A stretch of DNA of 64,000 nucleotides from Palsa-744 sp036498265 (lineage in GTDB: Bacteria; Actinomycetota; Thermoleophilia; Solirubrobacterales; Solirubrobacteraceae). The DNA is taken from positions 62,001 to 126,000 of the forward strand of contig DASYFT010000002.1 in the NCBI GenBank assembly GCA_036498265.1. The letters are read 5' to 3'. Positions 1 to 8,674 of this stretch are shown here, in pieces. The position numbers were made by a program, and so were the translations under genes. Numbering within the stretch: the stretch's first letter is position 1; every line of letters starts with the position of its first letter. Below the pieces are notes generated by a model. The model made no database searches and had not been told where the DNA came from. It saw only the letters and a program-made list of their open reading frames with translations.

Positions 1-1
1 A

Positions 2-790
2 CTCACCCGCGCGAGCGCCGGTGAGATGAGCCTGCTGGGTCATCCCGTCCCCGCCGAGCGCGCCACCGCTCTCCAACGGGTCGGCGCGATCGTCGAGGAC
101 CCCCGCTTCCACCCGCACCTGTCGGGGCGGGAGAACCTTCGGATCGTCGCCGCGGTACGCGGAGCCGACGCCGCCGGCCGGATCGCGCCCGCGCTGGCGC
201 GCGTCGGGCTCGCCGACCGTGCCGATGACAAGGTGAGGCGCTACTCGCTGGGTATGCGCCAGCGCCTCGGTGTGGCCCGCTGCCTGCTGGCGGATCCGCT
301 GCTGCTGATCCTCGACGAGCCGACCAACGGCCTCGATCCCGGGGGAATCCAGGAGTTCCGCGAGATGATCCGCGCGATGGTGGAGCAGGAGGGGCGCACG
401 GTGTTCATCTCCTCGCACCTGCTCGACGAGGTGGAAAGGATCTGCGACGCGGCGGCGATCGTCGATCGCGGAAAGGTCGTGACGCAGGGGGCGATCGCCG
501 ATCTCACCGGAGGCGGGACGGGCCACGAGCTGATCGTCGGCGTGGGCGACCCGGAGCGGGCGCTCGCCCTGCTGGCCCGGATGCCGCAGGTGCTCGAGGC
601 TCATCGCTCAGACGAGGGTCTGCGCCTCTCGCTCGCCGGTGGTGCGGACGCGGCGGCCGAGGTCAACGCTCAGCTCGTCTCGGCCGGCCTGGCCGTGAGC
701 CGCCTGGAGCCCGTCAGGCAGAGCCTCGAGCAGCGCTTCCTGCAGATCACCTCGCGGCTCGACGCGGAACCGGACGAGGTTCGGGTATGA
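2..790 (+). CDS. ABC transporter ATP-binding protein, 5'-truncated
   Basis: ATPase subunit of an ABC exporter-type system. The frame is open from base 2, upstream of the first ATG at 26, and those codons (LTRASAGEM) fit the normal sequence after Walker A, so the gene begins outside the window and Walker A is missing only because of the cut. Visible are the signature YSLGMRQRLGVARCL, Walker B LLLILDEP with the D-loop NGLDP, and the switch histidine region ISSHLLDE. The C-terminal 100 residues are the usual variable tail of drug- or bacitracin-type ABC-2 ATPases. It overlaps the next gene, a membrane permease, by four bases (ATGA), so the two form one transporter. Substrate unknown. Confidence 0.9.
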   Translation, partial: LTRASAGEMSLLGHPVPAERATALQRVGAIVEDPRFHPHLSGRENLRIVAAVRGADAAGRIAPALARVGLADRADDKVRRYSLGMRQRLGVARCLLADPLLLILDEPTNGLDPGGIQEFREMIRAMVEQEGRTVFISSHLLDEVERICDAAAIVDRGKVVTQGAIADLTGGGTGHELIVGVGDPERALALLARMPQVLEAHRSDEGLRLSLAGGADAAAEVNAQLVSAGLAVSRLEPVRQSLEQRFLQITSRLDAEPDEVRV

Positions 791-1566
791 GCGCGATCGC
801 GCTTCGGATGTGGGGCGCCGACCTGCTCAAGCTGCGCAAGAAACGCGGCACCCTCGCCTGGGTGCTCGTGCTGGCGCTGGCGCCCGTGGCCATCTTCTTC
901 ATCGTCAAGGCCGTCCAGCACTCCTCCAACCCCGGACGCTACGGACCCGCCGGCGGGACCCCTGGCTTCACGGACGGCGTGCGCCTGCTGGCTCTGTTCT
1001 TCGGCCCGCTCGCCGCGGTGCTGGTCGGGGTCGAGTCCGGCACCGGCGACGTCTCGGCGGGCGTCTTCCGCGACCTCGTCGTGACGGGCCGCTCCCGCAT
1101 CGCGCTGTTCGCCTCGCGCGTCCCGGCGGCGCTCGCGGTGTGCTGGTCCGTGGTCATCGCGGGCTACGGTCTCCTGCTTCTCGGAACCTACGCGTTCGCG
1201 TCCAATCTGCCCACGCCGGACGCCGCGCTGGTCCTCAACGGCCTCGGCTTCGCCCTGCTGGCGACGGGGGTGGTGTGCGTGGTGGCCGTCGGATTCGCCT
1301 CCCTGACGACGTCCAAGCCCGCCGCGATAACGGCGCTGATCGGCTGGCAGCTCGTCGCGAGCCCGCTGATCGCGAGCATCGGCTCGCTGGGCAGCGCCCG
1401 CGACGCCATCCTCAGCCAGGCGATAGTGCACTTCAGCCCGGTCCACGTCGGCGACCGGGGCGCCCAGGTGACCATGGCCGGCGGCACGGCGCTCGTGGTG
1501 CTCGCCGCGTGGGTGGCGGTGTTCCTGGCCCTCGGTGCGTGGCGAACGCGCACGATGGACGCCTGA
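787..1566 (+). CDS. ABC-2 type transporter permease
   Basis: Integral membrane partner of the preceding ATPase, 259 residues. It has about six hydrophobic segments: one near residues 20-40 after a basic cytoplasmic start (LLKLRKKRGT), then segments around 65-85, 115-140, 155-180, 185-200 and near the C-terminus. This is the topology of ABC-2 permeases that pair with a single-domain ATPase. The start overlaps the upstream stop as ATGA, implying translational coupling. No motif identifies the substrate. The gene converges on thyX across a short GC-rich gap holding a hairpin. Confidence 0.8.
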   Translation: MSAIALRMWGADLLKLRKKRGTLAWVLVLALAPVAIFFIVKAVQHSSNPGRYGPAGGTPGFTDGVRLLALFFGPLAAVLVGVESGTGDVSAGVFRDLVVTGRSRIALFASRVPAALAVCWSVVIAGYGLLLLGTYAFASNLPTPDAALVLNGLGFALLATGVVCVVAVGFASLTTSKPAAITALIGWQLVASPLIASIGSLGSARDAILSQAIVHFSPVHVGDRGAQVTMAGGTALVVLAAWVAVFLALGAWRTRTMDA

Positions 1567-1611
1567 GACGCGTGGGGGGCGGCGGCGAGCACGCAGCCGC
1601 ACACAAGCTCC

Positions 1612-1636
1612 GCCGCTCGCGCCCCGCGCGGGCGGC
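1612..1636 (+). terminator. GC-rich hairpin between convergent genes
   Basis: An 11-bp stem (GCCGCTCGCGC / GCGCGGGCGGC, one G-U wobble on the plus-strand RNA) closes a CCC loop, midway between the stops of the ABC permease (1566) and thyX (1645). There is no T tract. Position and stem strength suggest a terminator serving the plus-strand operon; on the minus strand the wobble becomes an A-C mismatch. Function is inferred. Confidence 0.45.
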
Positions 1637-1644
1637 GGCCTGCC

Positions 1645-2433
1645 TCAGACCTTGTGGTGCTCGGGCACCCAGGAGCCGTCGTCCTGACGGGCGAAGTCCT
1701 GGAAGAGGCCCGGGGCCTCGGCCTGCATGAGCCGCGCCACCTCATCGAAGACGAACCGCAGCTCCTCCTCGGCGCCCTCCGCGGTCCGCATCTCGATCAC
1801 GTGACGCAGCGTCCGGACGTTGGCAGTCCACACGATGTCGGTGCTGAGGCCTATCGGCGCGAGGCGGCGGAGCGCCGAGGTGACCTCCTTCTTGACGTGG
1901 AACGGCACGCCGTCGGCATCGATCCCGAGCTCCTGTGCGGCGCTCACCTGGAACTCCTCGAGCTGCTCGACGATCGACAGCACCTGCTCGCGCACGGGCT
2001 CGAGCGCGGGCGGAACCCGGAAGCCGATGTCCGTCAGCCGCACGTAGCGCAGGCTCTCCTGGCTGAAGGCAGACCCGGCCCGATGCCGGATCAGCTCGTG
2101 CGTGAAGACACGCGAGCAGTTCCTGATCGCCAGCGAGTAGCTCGCGTGCTCGAGCACGCTGCCGTGCGCGGAGCGCAGGATGTTGGCGAAGTACTCGCGC
2201 TGGTCGGTCCTGACCTTGCTCACGTTGGGGTTCAGGCCGGGTTCCCAGCTGCGGTAGCAGGCCCGGCCGGCGAACTCCACGATCAGCTCGCCGGCGTTCG
2301 GCCGACCGTCGGACTCGCCCAGACGCCGCTCGAGCCACGACTCGCCCCCGACGTCCTCGAGGTACGCGCGCATGCCGGCGAGGTCCACGGAGGGCCGCGC
2401 GATGAGGAATACGGCCGGGCTCGTCTCGTGCAT
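1645..2433 (-). CDS. thyX: FAD-dependent thymidylate synthase
   Basis: Makes dTMP from dUMP using methylene-tetrahydrofolate and reduced FAD, the flavin alternative to ThyA. The family signature RHRxxSxxxxSxRY is present as RHRAGSAFSQESLRY at residues 116-130 of the 262-residue product. The start at 2433 (MHETSPAV) is preferred over the in-frame upstream codon at 2487 because it leaves room for the divergent ABC promoter. A TAGCAT hexamer lies 10 bases upstream of this start. Convergent with an ABC permease and divergent from a LolD-like ATPase; no functional link to either is evident. Confidence 0.93.
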   Translation of the reverse strand: MHETSPAVFLIARPSVDLAGMRAYLEDVGGESWLERRLGESDGRPNAGELIVEFAGRACYRSWEPGLNPNVSKVRTDQREYFANILRSAHGSVLEHASYSLAIRNCSRVFTHELIRHRAGSAFSQESLRYVRLTDIGFRVPPALEPVREQVLSIVEQLEEFQVSAAQELGIDADGVPFHVKKEVTSALRRLAPIGLSTDIVWTANVRTLRHVIEMRTAEGAEEELRFVFDEVARLMQAEAPGLFQDFARQDDGSWVPEHHKV

Positions 2434-2490
2434 CGGGCGCGGGATGCTACGTCTCCCGGCGGACGTTCGCGGCGCGGCCCCGGCCACCCC

Positions 2491-2496
2491 TACACT
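2491..2496 (+). promoter_or_regulatory. -10-like hexamer, leaderless spacing
   Basis: TACACT ends 8 bases before the ATG of the LolD-like ATPase. With transcription starting 6-8 bases downstream of a -10 box, the message would begin at the start codon. No convincing -35 is visible. One member of a pattern repeated across the window. Confidence 0.5.
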
Positions 2497-2504
2497 CCCC
2501 GGAC

Positions 2505-3254
2505 ATGAGCGACCTCGCGGACCGTGACGGTGCGCAGCCGATCGTCGAGGCCAGCGGGCTGAGCCGCCGCTACGGGGAGGGGGAGGCGGCCGTTGACGCC
2601 CTGCGCGGCGTGGACGTGGCGTTCCCGTCCGGGCGCTTCGCGGCGATCATGGGGCCGTCGGGCTCCGGCAAGTCGACGCTCATGCATCTGCTCGCGGGCC
2701 TCGACCGACCGACGAGCGGGACGGTCCGGCTCGGCGGCGTCGAGCTGACGGAGCTGGACGACCGCGAGCTCACGCAGCTGCGGCGTGACAGGATCGGCTT
2801 CATCTTCCAGACCTTCAACCTGCTGCCTGTCCTGAGTGCCGAGGAGAACATCGTGCTGCCGCTGTCGATCGCCGGGCGCAAGCCCGATCAGGAGTGGTTC
2901 GACCGGCTGATCGACATCGTGGGGATCCGCGACAGGCTCACTCATCGCCCGGCCGAGCTCTCCGGCGGACAGCAGCAGAGGGTCGCGGTCGCTCGCGCGC
3001 TGATCTCGCGTCCGAGCGTCGTGTTCGCCGACGAGCCGTCCGGGAACCTCGACTCGAAAGCCTCGAACGACGTCCTCGAGCTGCTTCGCAACGCCGTCGA
3101 GGACTTCGGGCAGACAGTCGTGATGGTCACCCATGACGCGCATGCGGCGTCCTTCGCCGACCGCCTGCTGGTGCTGGCCGACGGGCGGATCGTCCACGAC
3201 GGACAGGCGGTCACGGCCGAGCAGGCGCTCGACCTGATGAAGTCGGTGGGCTGA
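2505..3254 (+). CDS. ABC transporter ATP-binding protein (LolD/MacB family)
   Basis: ATPase of the MacB/LolD/FtsE group, 249 residues, paired with the FtsX-type permease that follows. Walker A GPSGSGKST is at residues 50-58, the Q-loop in FIFQTFNLLP near 102, the signature LSGGQQQR at 152-159 and Walker B VVFADEPSGNLD from 172. The stop overlaps the permease ATG by one base (TGATG), so the two are translationally coupled. In Gram-positive bacteria such pairs act in export or in mechanotransmission to envelope enzymes; the substrate here is not visible. Confidence 0.92.
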   Translation: MSDLADRDGAQPIVEASGLSRRYGEGEAAVDALRGVDVAFPSGRFAAIMGPSGSGKSTLMHLLAGLDRPTSGTVRLGGVELTELDDRELTQLRRDRIGFIFQTFNLLPVLSAEENIVLPLSIAGRKPDQEWFDRLIDIVGIRDRLTHRPAELSGGQQQRVAVARALISRPSVVFADEPSGNLDSKASNDVLELLRNAVEDFGQTVVMVTHDAHAASFADRLLVLADGRIVHDGQAVTAEQALDLMKSVG

Positions 3255-5830
3255 TGCTCTCGCTCGTGCTGCGAGGCCTGGTGCAGCGCAAGCTGCGCGT
3301 GGCGCTGACCGCGATCGCGATCGCGCTGGGCGTGGCGTTGATGGCGGGCACGTACGTCCTCACGGACACGATCAACCGCTCGTTCGCGTCGATCTTCCAG
3401 ACGGCCAACAAGGGCAACGACGTCGTCGTGACGCCCACCCAGTCGCTGGGGCGCAACACCCGCTCGCAGACCTCGCCGATCGACGAACAGCTGCTCGCCA
3501 GGGTGCGTGCGATCCCGGGCGTGGCGGAAGCCGCCGGGACGAACTTCACGCCGGGGACGTTCCTGGACACGAACCGCAAACGGCTGACCACGGGGGGTGC
3601 GCCCGCCTTCATCGCCTCGTTGTCGCCACCCCGGTTCAGGGCGTCGAAGGCGATCCAGGGCGGATTTCCGGTCAACGCCGACCAGGTCGCGATCGACGAA
3701 GCGACCGCGAAGCGCTCGCACCTGAAGGTGGGCCGGCAGATGATCGTGGCCGGCTCGGCTCCCGCCAGGCGCTACACGATCGTCGGCATCACCCGCTTCG
3801 GCGGGGGTGAATCGTTTGGCGGGGCAGGGATCGCCATCCTGATCCCCGCCGAGGCCCAGCGCGTGATCGGGACGCCCGGGCGCTTCGACGAAATCGACGT
3901 GGCGGCGGCCCCCGGCGTGAGCCCGGCGACCTTGCGCCAGCGCCTTCGAGCGACGCTGCCCGCGACGGTCGCCGTGCGTACCGGCGCGCAGCAGGCGGCC
4001 AAGGACACCTCCGACCTGGAACACAACCTCGGCTTCCTGCGGACCTTCCTGCTCGTCTTCGCCTACGTGGCGCTCGTGGTGGGCGCGTTCATCATCTTCA
4101 ACACGTTCTCTATCACGGTCGCCCAGCGCACGCGCGAGTTCGGCCTGCTGCGCACGATGGGCGCCTCGCGCGGCCAGCTGCTGCGATCTGTCGCCTACGA
4201 AGGCCTGGTGCTGGGGGTCGGAGGCGCCGTCCTCGGCCTGCTCGGGGGGATCGCGCTGGCGCCGGCCCTGAACGCGCTGTTCAAGGCCTTCGGCGCCGAC
4301 CTGCCGCACAACGGCACCGTGATCGAGACGCGCACCGTGGTGGTCTCGCTGGCGGTGGGAATCGTCGTGACCGTGCTCGCGGGCCTGCAGCCGGCGCTGC
4401 GGGCCACCCGAGTACCGCCGCTCGCGGCGATGCGCGAGGGCGTGGGGATCCCGCCCGCGGTGCTGAGCCGCAGGGCGATCCTCATACGCTTCGCCGCCGG
4501 GCTCGCGGTGCTGGTCGTGCTGCGGCTCGCGTTCGGCGGCGGAGGGGCGGTGACGGTGCTCCTGATCGCGTTCGCGATCAGGGTGGTGTTCGTGCTCCGC
4601 CGTCTGCGGCGCGGCGCACGGCCCCGCCGCTACCGCGTCATCCCCGCGCTCGCCCGAGCCATCGGAGTGCTCGTGAGCTGGCGAGGGATCACCGGGCGGC
4701 TTGCCACCGAGAACTCGATGCGCCAGCCCGGGCGGACGATGATCACGGCCGCCGCCCTGACCGTGGGCATAGCGCTGGTCGCGTTCGTCGCCGTGCTCGC
4801 GGACGGCACCAAGGCGACGATCAACGCCGCCGTGACGCGGTCGTTCGCCGGGAACCTGATCGTGGAGAACTCGCAACTGGGTGGCGAACAGGGCATTCCG
4901 GCGCTGGTCGTGCCGGCCGTCCAGCGCGTCCCCGGGGTCGCCAAGGTGACGGCAGTCGCCTTCACCCAGGCGCGCCAGGGGCGCAGCACCAACAACGACA
5001 GCGTCTCGGCGGTCGACCCCGCGAGCTTCGGGCAGGTGTACCGGATCGAATGGAAGCAGGGATCCAACGCCACGCTCGCGCAGCTGGGTGAGACCGGGGC
5101 GCTCGTCTCGAAGGGCTTTGCGGAATCGCATCACCTGAACGTCGGCTCCAGCGTGTCGCTGCTCACGCCCACCGCCAGGCGCGTTCCGCTTCGGATCGTC
5201 GGCATCACCAACGACAACTCCAGGCTGCTCGGCGACTTCACGATCAGCCTCCAGCTCGCGCGGAGCGCGTTCGGGCAGCGCGAAGACGCGCTCGACTTCG
5301 TCACCTACGCGCCCGGCGCCGGCAACGCGACGGTCCAGCCGGCGGTCGACAGGCTGCTGGCAGCGTCGTTCCCGCAGGCTCGCTCGCGTACCGCCGCTCA
5401 GTTCAAGCAGGATCAGTCCAACGCCATCAACACACTCCTGGCCCTGATCTACGTGCTGCTCGCGCTGTCGGTGATCGTGTCGCTGTTCGGCATCGTCAAC
5501 ACGCTGATCCTCTCGATCTACGAGCGCACACGCGAGATCGGCATGCTGCGCGCGATCGGCACCTCCCGCCGGCAGGTGCGCCAGATGATCCGCTACGAGT
5601 CCGTGATCACTGCGCTGATCGGCGGGGTCTTCGGCCTGGTCATCGGCGTGGCCGGCGCCTTCCTGGTGACCACCCTGGCGTTGTCGGGGTCGGGCTACGT
5701 GCAATCGGTGCCGGTCGCCACGCTTCTCGTCCTGCTCGTCGTCGCGGCGATCGCCGGGCTGCTGGCCGCGCAGCTTCCGGCGCGCCGCGCCGCGCGCCTG
5801 GACATGCTGACGGCACTCGCCGGGGAGTAG
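3254..5830 (+). CDS. ABC transporter permease, duplicated FtsX domains
   Basis: Membrane component, 858 residues. An N-terminal helix (about 18-38) is followed by a MacB-type periplasmic core domain and a three-helix FtsX block (about 265-385); then a second helix (about 495-515), a second extracytoplasmic domain and a second FtsX block (about 730-850). Each FtsX block carries the usual 'E.GLLR..G..R.Q' cytoplasmic loop (TREFGLLRTMGASRGQ and TREIGMLRAIGTSRRQ). The duplication gives both permease halves in one chain, to work with a dimer of the preceding ATPase. The cargo could be a lipoprotein, peptide or cell-wall precursor; nothing visible decides. Confidence 0.9.
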   Translation: MLSLVLRGLVQRKLRVALTAIAIALGVALMAGTYVLTDTINRSFASIFQTANKGNDVVVTPTQSLGRNTRSQTSPIDEQLLARVRAIPGVAEAAGTNFTPGTFLDTNRKRLTTGGAPAFIASLSPPRFRASKAIQGGFPVNADQVAIDEATAKRSHLKVGRQMIVAGSAPARRYTIVGITRFGGGESFGGAGIAILIPAEAQRVIGTPGRFDEIDVAAAPGVSPATLRQRLRATLPATVAVRTGAQQAAKDTSDLEHNLGFLRTFLLVFAYVALVVGAFIIFNTFSITVAQRTREFGLLRTMGASRGQLLRSVAYEGLVLGVGGAVLGLLGGIALAPALNALFKAFGADLPHNGTVIETRTVVVSLAVGIVVTVLAGLQPALRATRVPPLAAMREGVGIPPAVLSRRAILIRFAAGLAVLVVLRLAFGGGGAVTVLLIAFAIRVVFVLRRLRRGARPRRYRVIPALARAIGVLVSWRGITGRLATENSMRQPGRTMITAAALTVGIALVAFVAVLADGTKATINAAVTRSFAGNLIVENSQLGGEQGIPALVVPAVQRVPGVAKVTAVAFTQARQGRSTNNDSVSAVDPASFGQVYRIEWKQGSNATLAQLGETGALVSKGFAESHHLNVGSSVSLLTPTARRVPLRIVGITNDNSRLLGDFTISLQLARSAFGQREDALDFVTYAPGAGNATVQPAVDRLLAASFPQARSRTAAQFKQDQSNAINTLLALIYVLLALSVIVSLFGIVNTLILSIYERTREIGMLRAIGTSRRQVRQMIRYESVITALIGGVFGLVIGVAGAFLVTTLALSGSGYVQSVPVATLLVLLVVAAIAGLLAAQLPARRAARLDMLTALAGE

Positions 5831-5926
5831 CGGCGCCGCCATGCGGGGGAATGGCGCGGCCGCCCTCCCGCAGCCGCCGGGGGCGGCGGTGCGCCCGCGG
5901 ACCGCCCCGCGCCGGGCGGCGGCAGC

Positions 5927-5932
5927 TAAGCT
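5927..5932 (+). promoter_or_regulatory. -10-like hexamer, leaderless spacing
   Basis: TAAGCT lies 7 bases before the ATG at 5940. This supports the 5940 start of the oligopeptidase rather than the in-frame ATG at 5841, whose extra 33 residues are low-complexity Pro/Ala/Arg. Confidence 0.5.
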
Positions 5933-5939
5933 GGCCCGA

Positions 5940-7808
5940 ATGGCGAGCGCAGCCACCACCGAGCCCAGCGATCCGGAGCTGGAGGCGACCGCCTGGGACC
6001 TCGAGCCGCTGGTCGAGGGCGAGGGCCCCGCGGGCGTCGATCGCAGGATGGGCGAGGCGCTCGAGCGTGCCGGTGCCTTCGCGGAGCGCTACGCAGGCAG
6101 GCTCCCCGAGCTCGACAGCGAAGGCCTCGCGGAGGCCATGCGCGAGCTCGGCTCGATGATGGAGCTGGTCGGCCGCGCCGGCTACTACGCCGCGCTTCGC
6201 TTCTCGACCGACACCGCCGACCCCGCCAACGGAGCGTTGCTGCAGCGCGTCCAGGAGCAGGAGACGGCGGTCCAGACGAAGCTGCTGTTCTTCGATCTCG
6301 AGTGGGCGGCCATGCCCGACGAGCGCGCCGAGGAGCTGCTCGCGGGCGGGGGCCTCGATTTCTGCAGGCACCACCTGCGCAACGTGAGGCGCTACCGCGA
6401 TCACCTCCTCTCCGAACCCGAGGAGAAGATCGTCGCCGAGAAGAACCTCACCGGAGCGAGCGCCTGGACGCGCCTGTTCGAGGAGCTCACCTCGGCGATC
6501 GAGGTGGAGCTGCCGCCCGCTCCGGGCGCGGACGGCGGGAGCGCCGGCCCAGCGGCGCAGGCCGCAGACGGCGGAGAACGGGTGGCGCTCGATGTCGCGC
6601 TGAGCCGCCTCTCGCTTCCGGACCGCGAGGTCCGGCGCACGAGCGCCGAGGCCGTCACCGCCGCCCTCGCCCCGGGGCTGCGCACGCGGGCCTTCCTGTT
6701 CAACACGCTGCTCGCCGACAAGGCGACTGACGACCGCCTGCGCCGCTATCCCAGCTGGCTCGCCGCACGGAACCTCGCCAACGAGGCGAGCGACGAGTCG
6801 GTGCAGGCGCTGATCTCAGCGGTCCGGGCGCGGAACGAGATCCCGCGGCGCTGGTACCGGCTGAAGGCTCGCCTCCTCGGGCTCGACCGGCTGGCCGACT
6901 ACGACCGCATGGCCGCCGTCACCGAGGACGAGGTGACGTTCCCGTTCGCGCGCGCCCGCGAGATCGTGCTGGGCTGCTACTCGTCCTTCTCGCCCGAGCT
7001 CGGCACGCTGGCCAGGCGCTTCTTCGAGGAGCGCCACATCGATGCCCCTGTCCGTCCGGCCAAGCGCGGCGGCGCGTTCGCCGCCGCGGCCGTGCCGTCG
7101 GTCTTCCCGTACGTGCTGCTCAACTACACCTCGCGCCGGCGCGACGTGCTCACGCTCGCGCATGAGCTCGGTCACGGTGTCCACTTCGCGCTAGCGGCGG
7201 GCCAGGGCATCTTCCACCAGCACACCCCGCTGACGCTGGCCGAGACCGCGTCCGTGTTCGGCGAGACGGTGGTCTTCGGCCGGCTGCTGGAGGAGGACTC
7301 CGCTCCGGCCTCGCGTCTGGCGCTGCTCGCGGAGAACCTCGAGGACACGATCGCGACCGTCTTCCGGCAGGTCGCCATGAACCGCTTCGAGGACCTCGTG
7401 CACACCGAGCGGCGCGAGCAGGGCGAGCTGTCGGTGGAGCGCTTCGGGGAGCTGTGGGCCGAGAGCCAGGCGGAGATGCTGGGCGACTCGGTCGAGATAA
7501 CCGAGGGCTACCGCTCGTGGTGGTCCTACATACCGCACTTCATCGGCAGCCCGGGCTACGTCTATGCCTACGCCTACGGGCAGCTGCTCGCGCTCTCGGT
7601 CTACGAGCGCTACGAGCAGGAGGGAGCCGAGCTGGTGCCGCGCTACCTCGAGCTGCTCGCCGCCGGAGGCTCGCGAAGCCCCGAGGAGCTCGGCCAGATC
7701 GTCGGCATCGACCTCGCCGACCCGGGCTTCTGGGACGCCGGCCTGGATCTCGTCGAGCGGCAGCTCGCCGAGGCAGAGGCCGCGGCGCACGCCTCCGGCC
7801 GGCTGTAG
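5940..7808 (+). CDS. pepF: M3B family oligoendopeptidase (PepF-like)
   Basis: Cytoplasmic zinc metallopeptidase that cleaves short peptides, 622 residues (PepF family usually about 600). The zinc site HELGHGVHF has its first histidine at residue 408, and the third ligand Glu lies in the helix after it (LTLAETASVFGE). The substrate-recognition region near the C-terminus (HFIGSPGYVYAYAYGQ) is the family's conserved Gly-Tyr-rich segment. The ATG at 5940 is chosen because the homologous region starts there and a -10-like box sits 7 bases upstream. Single-gene unit, convergent with the HAD phosphatase gene. Confidence 0.92.
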   Translation: MASAATTEPSDPELEATAWDLEPLVEGEGPAGVDRRMGEALERAGAFAERYAGRLPELDSEGLAEAMRELGSMMELVGRAGYYAALRFSTDTADPANGALLQRVQEQETAVQTKLLFFDLEWAAMPDERAEELLAGGGLDFCRHHLRNVRRYRDHLLSEPEEKIVAEKNLTGASAWTRLFEELTSAIEVELPPAPGADGGSAGPAAQAADGGERVALDVALSRLSLPDREVRRTSAEAVTAALAPGLRTRAFLFNTLLADKATDDRLRRYPSWLAARNLANEASDESVQALISAVRARNEIPRRWYRLKARLLGLDRLADYDRMAAVTEDEVTFPFARAREIVLGCYSSFSPELGTLARRFFEERHIDAPVRPAKRGGAFAAAAVPSVFPYVLLNYTSRRRDVLTLAHELGHGVHFALAAGQGIFHQHTPLTLAETASVFGETVVFGRLLEEDSAPASRLALLAENLEDTIATVFRQVAMNRFEDLVHTERREQGELSVERFGELWAESQAEMLGDSVEITEGYRSWWSYIPHFIGSPGYVYAYAYGQLLALSVYERYEQEGAELVPRYLELLAAGGSRSPEELGQIVGIDLADPGFWDAGLDLVERQLAEAEAAAHASGRL

Positions 7809-7876
7809 CGCTGCTTCGCGGCGTGCGGTGCGCGGCCACCCCGCGGCGTCGAGCCGTGCAGTCACGTCCCCCGCAG

Positions 7877-8668
7877 CTATGCGGGCAGGATCCGCGCGAG
7901 CAGGGCCGGCACGTCCACGATTGAGTCGACGATCGCGGTCGGGGTGACCCTTGCCATGACCGGGTCCTCGCGGTACTTGCCCGTGCGCACCAGCACGCCC
8001 GCTAGGCCGGCCGCCATCGCGCCGCCGACGTCGGCCTCGGCGTCATCCCCGATCATGACCGCGCGCTCCACTCCGATCTCCGCGACGGCGGACAGGAAGA
8101 AGGCAGCCGCCGGCTTGCCGACGACCACCGCCTCGCGCCCCGTGGCGTACTCGAGCGCGGCGGCGTAGGCGCCGACGTCGAGCACGAGCCCGTCGGCGCG
8201 TCTCCAGTAGCGGTTGTGCTGGAGCGCCACAAGCTCCGCGCCGTCCATCAGCAGTCCGAAAGCGCCGTTGAGGACCTGCGCGGTGAAGCCGTCGCCGAGA
8301 TCGCCGAGGACGACCGCATCCGCGTGCTGCGGCCGCTCCAGCAGCTCCAGCTCGCCGAGATCCTCGAGCAGCCGGTCGCTGACGAGCGCCGCGATCGATC
8401 GGTATCCCTGCTCGCGGCAGTGGTGGACGGCCATCGCGGCCGGCGTGAGCACCTCCTCCGGCACCACCTCGAAGCCGAGCTCGACGAGGTGCTCGAAGAC
8501 TTCCCGCCGCGAGCGCGAGGTCGTGTTGGTGAGGAGCCGGAGGCCGGCGCCGATCCGCCGCAGCTCGGCCAGCGCCTCGCGCGCGCCGTCGATCGGCTCA
8601 TCGCCGACGTAGAGCACCCCGTCGATGTCGAGCAGCACGCCGAACGGGTCTCGCTCGCCGGGGCTCAC
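7877..8668 (-). CDS. HAD-superfamily IIA phosphatase
   Basis: HAD phosphohydrolase of the NagD-like subclass IIA, 263 residues. Motif I is LLDIDGVLYVGD (nucleophile Asp near residue 13), motif II LLTNTTSRSR, motif III lysine in AVVVGKPAAAF, and motif IV MIGDDAEADVGGA. The C2-type cap lies between motifs II and III. The sequence resembles the phospholysine/phosphohistidine inorganic pyrophosphate phosphatase-like group, but the substrate cannot be assigned. The GTG start at 8668 is only 6 bases after the nuoN stop, so it is probably the last gene of the nuo transcript; no role in complex I is known to me. Confidence 0.85.
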   Translation of the reverse strand: MSPGERDPFGVLLDIDGVLYVGDEPIDGAREALAELRRIGAGLRLLTNTTSRSRREVFEHLVELGFEVVPEEVLTPAAMAVHHCREQGYRSIAALVSDRLLEDLGELELLERPQHADAVVLGDLGDGFTAQVLNGAFGLLMDGAELVALQHNRYWRRADGLVLDVGAYAAALEYATGREAVVVGKPAAAFFLSAVAEIGVERAVMIGDDAEADVGGAMAAGLAGVLVRTGKYREDPVMARVTPTAIVDSIVDVPALLARILPA

Positions 8669-8674
8669 GGAGGC

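Noticed and set aside
2942..5959. 1005-codon open frame on the minus strand opposite the ABC permease
   Set aside because: Composition is Arg/His/Asp/Gly/Gln-rich without domains, as expected for the antisense frame of GC-rich coding DNA; the plus strand encodes a clear FtsX-type permease.
7809..7876. Possible terminator hairpin CGCGG-ccacc-CCGCG between the oligopeptidase and HAD genes
   Set aside because: Only 5 bp of stem and no T tract; easily expected by chance at this GC content.
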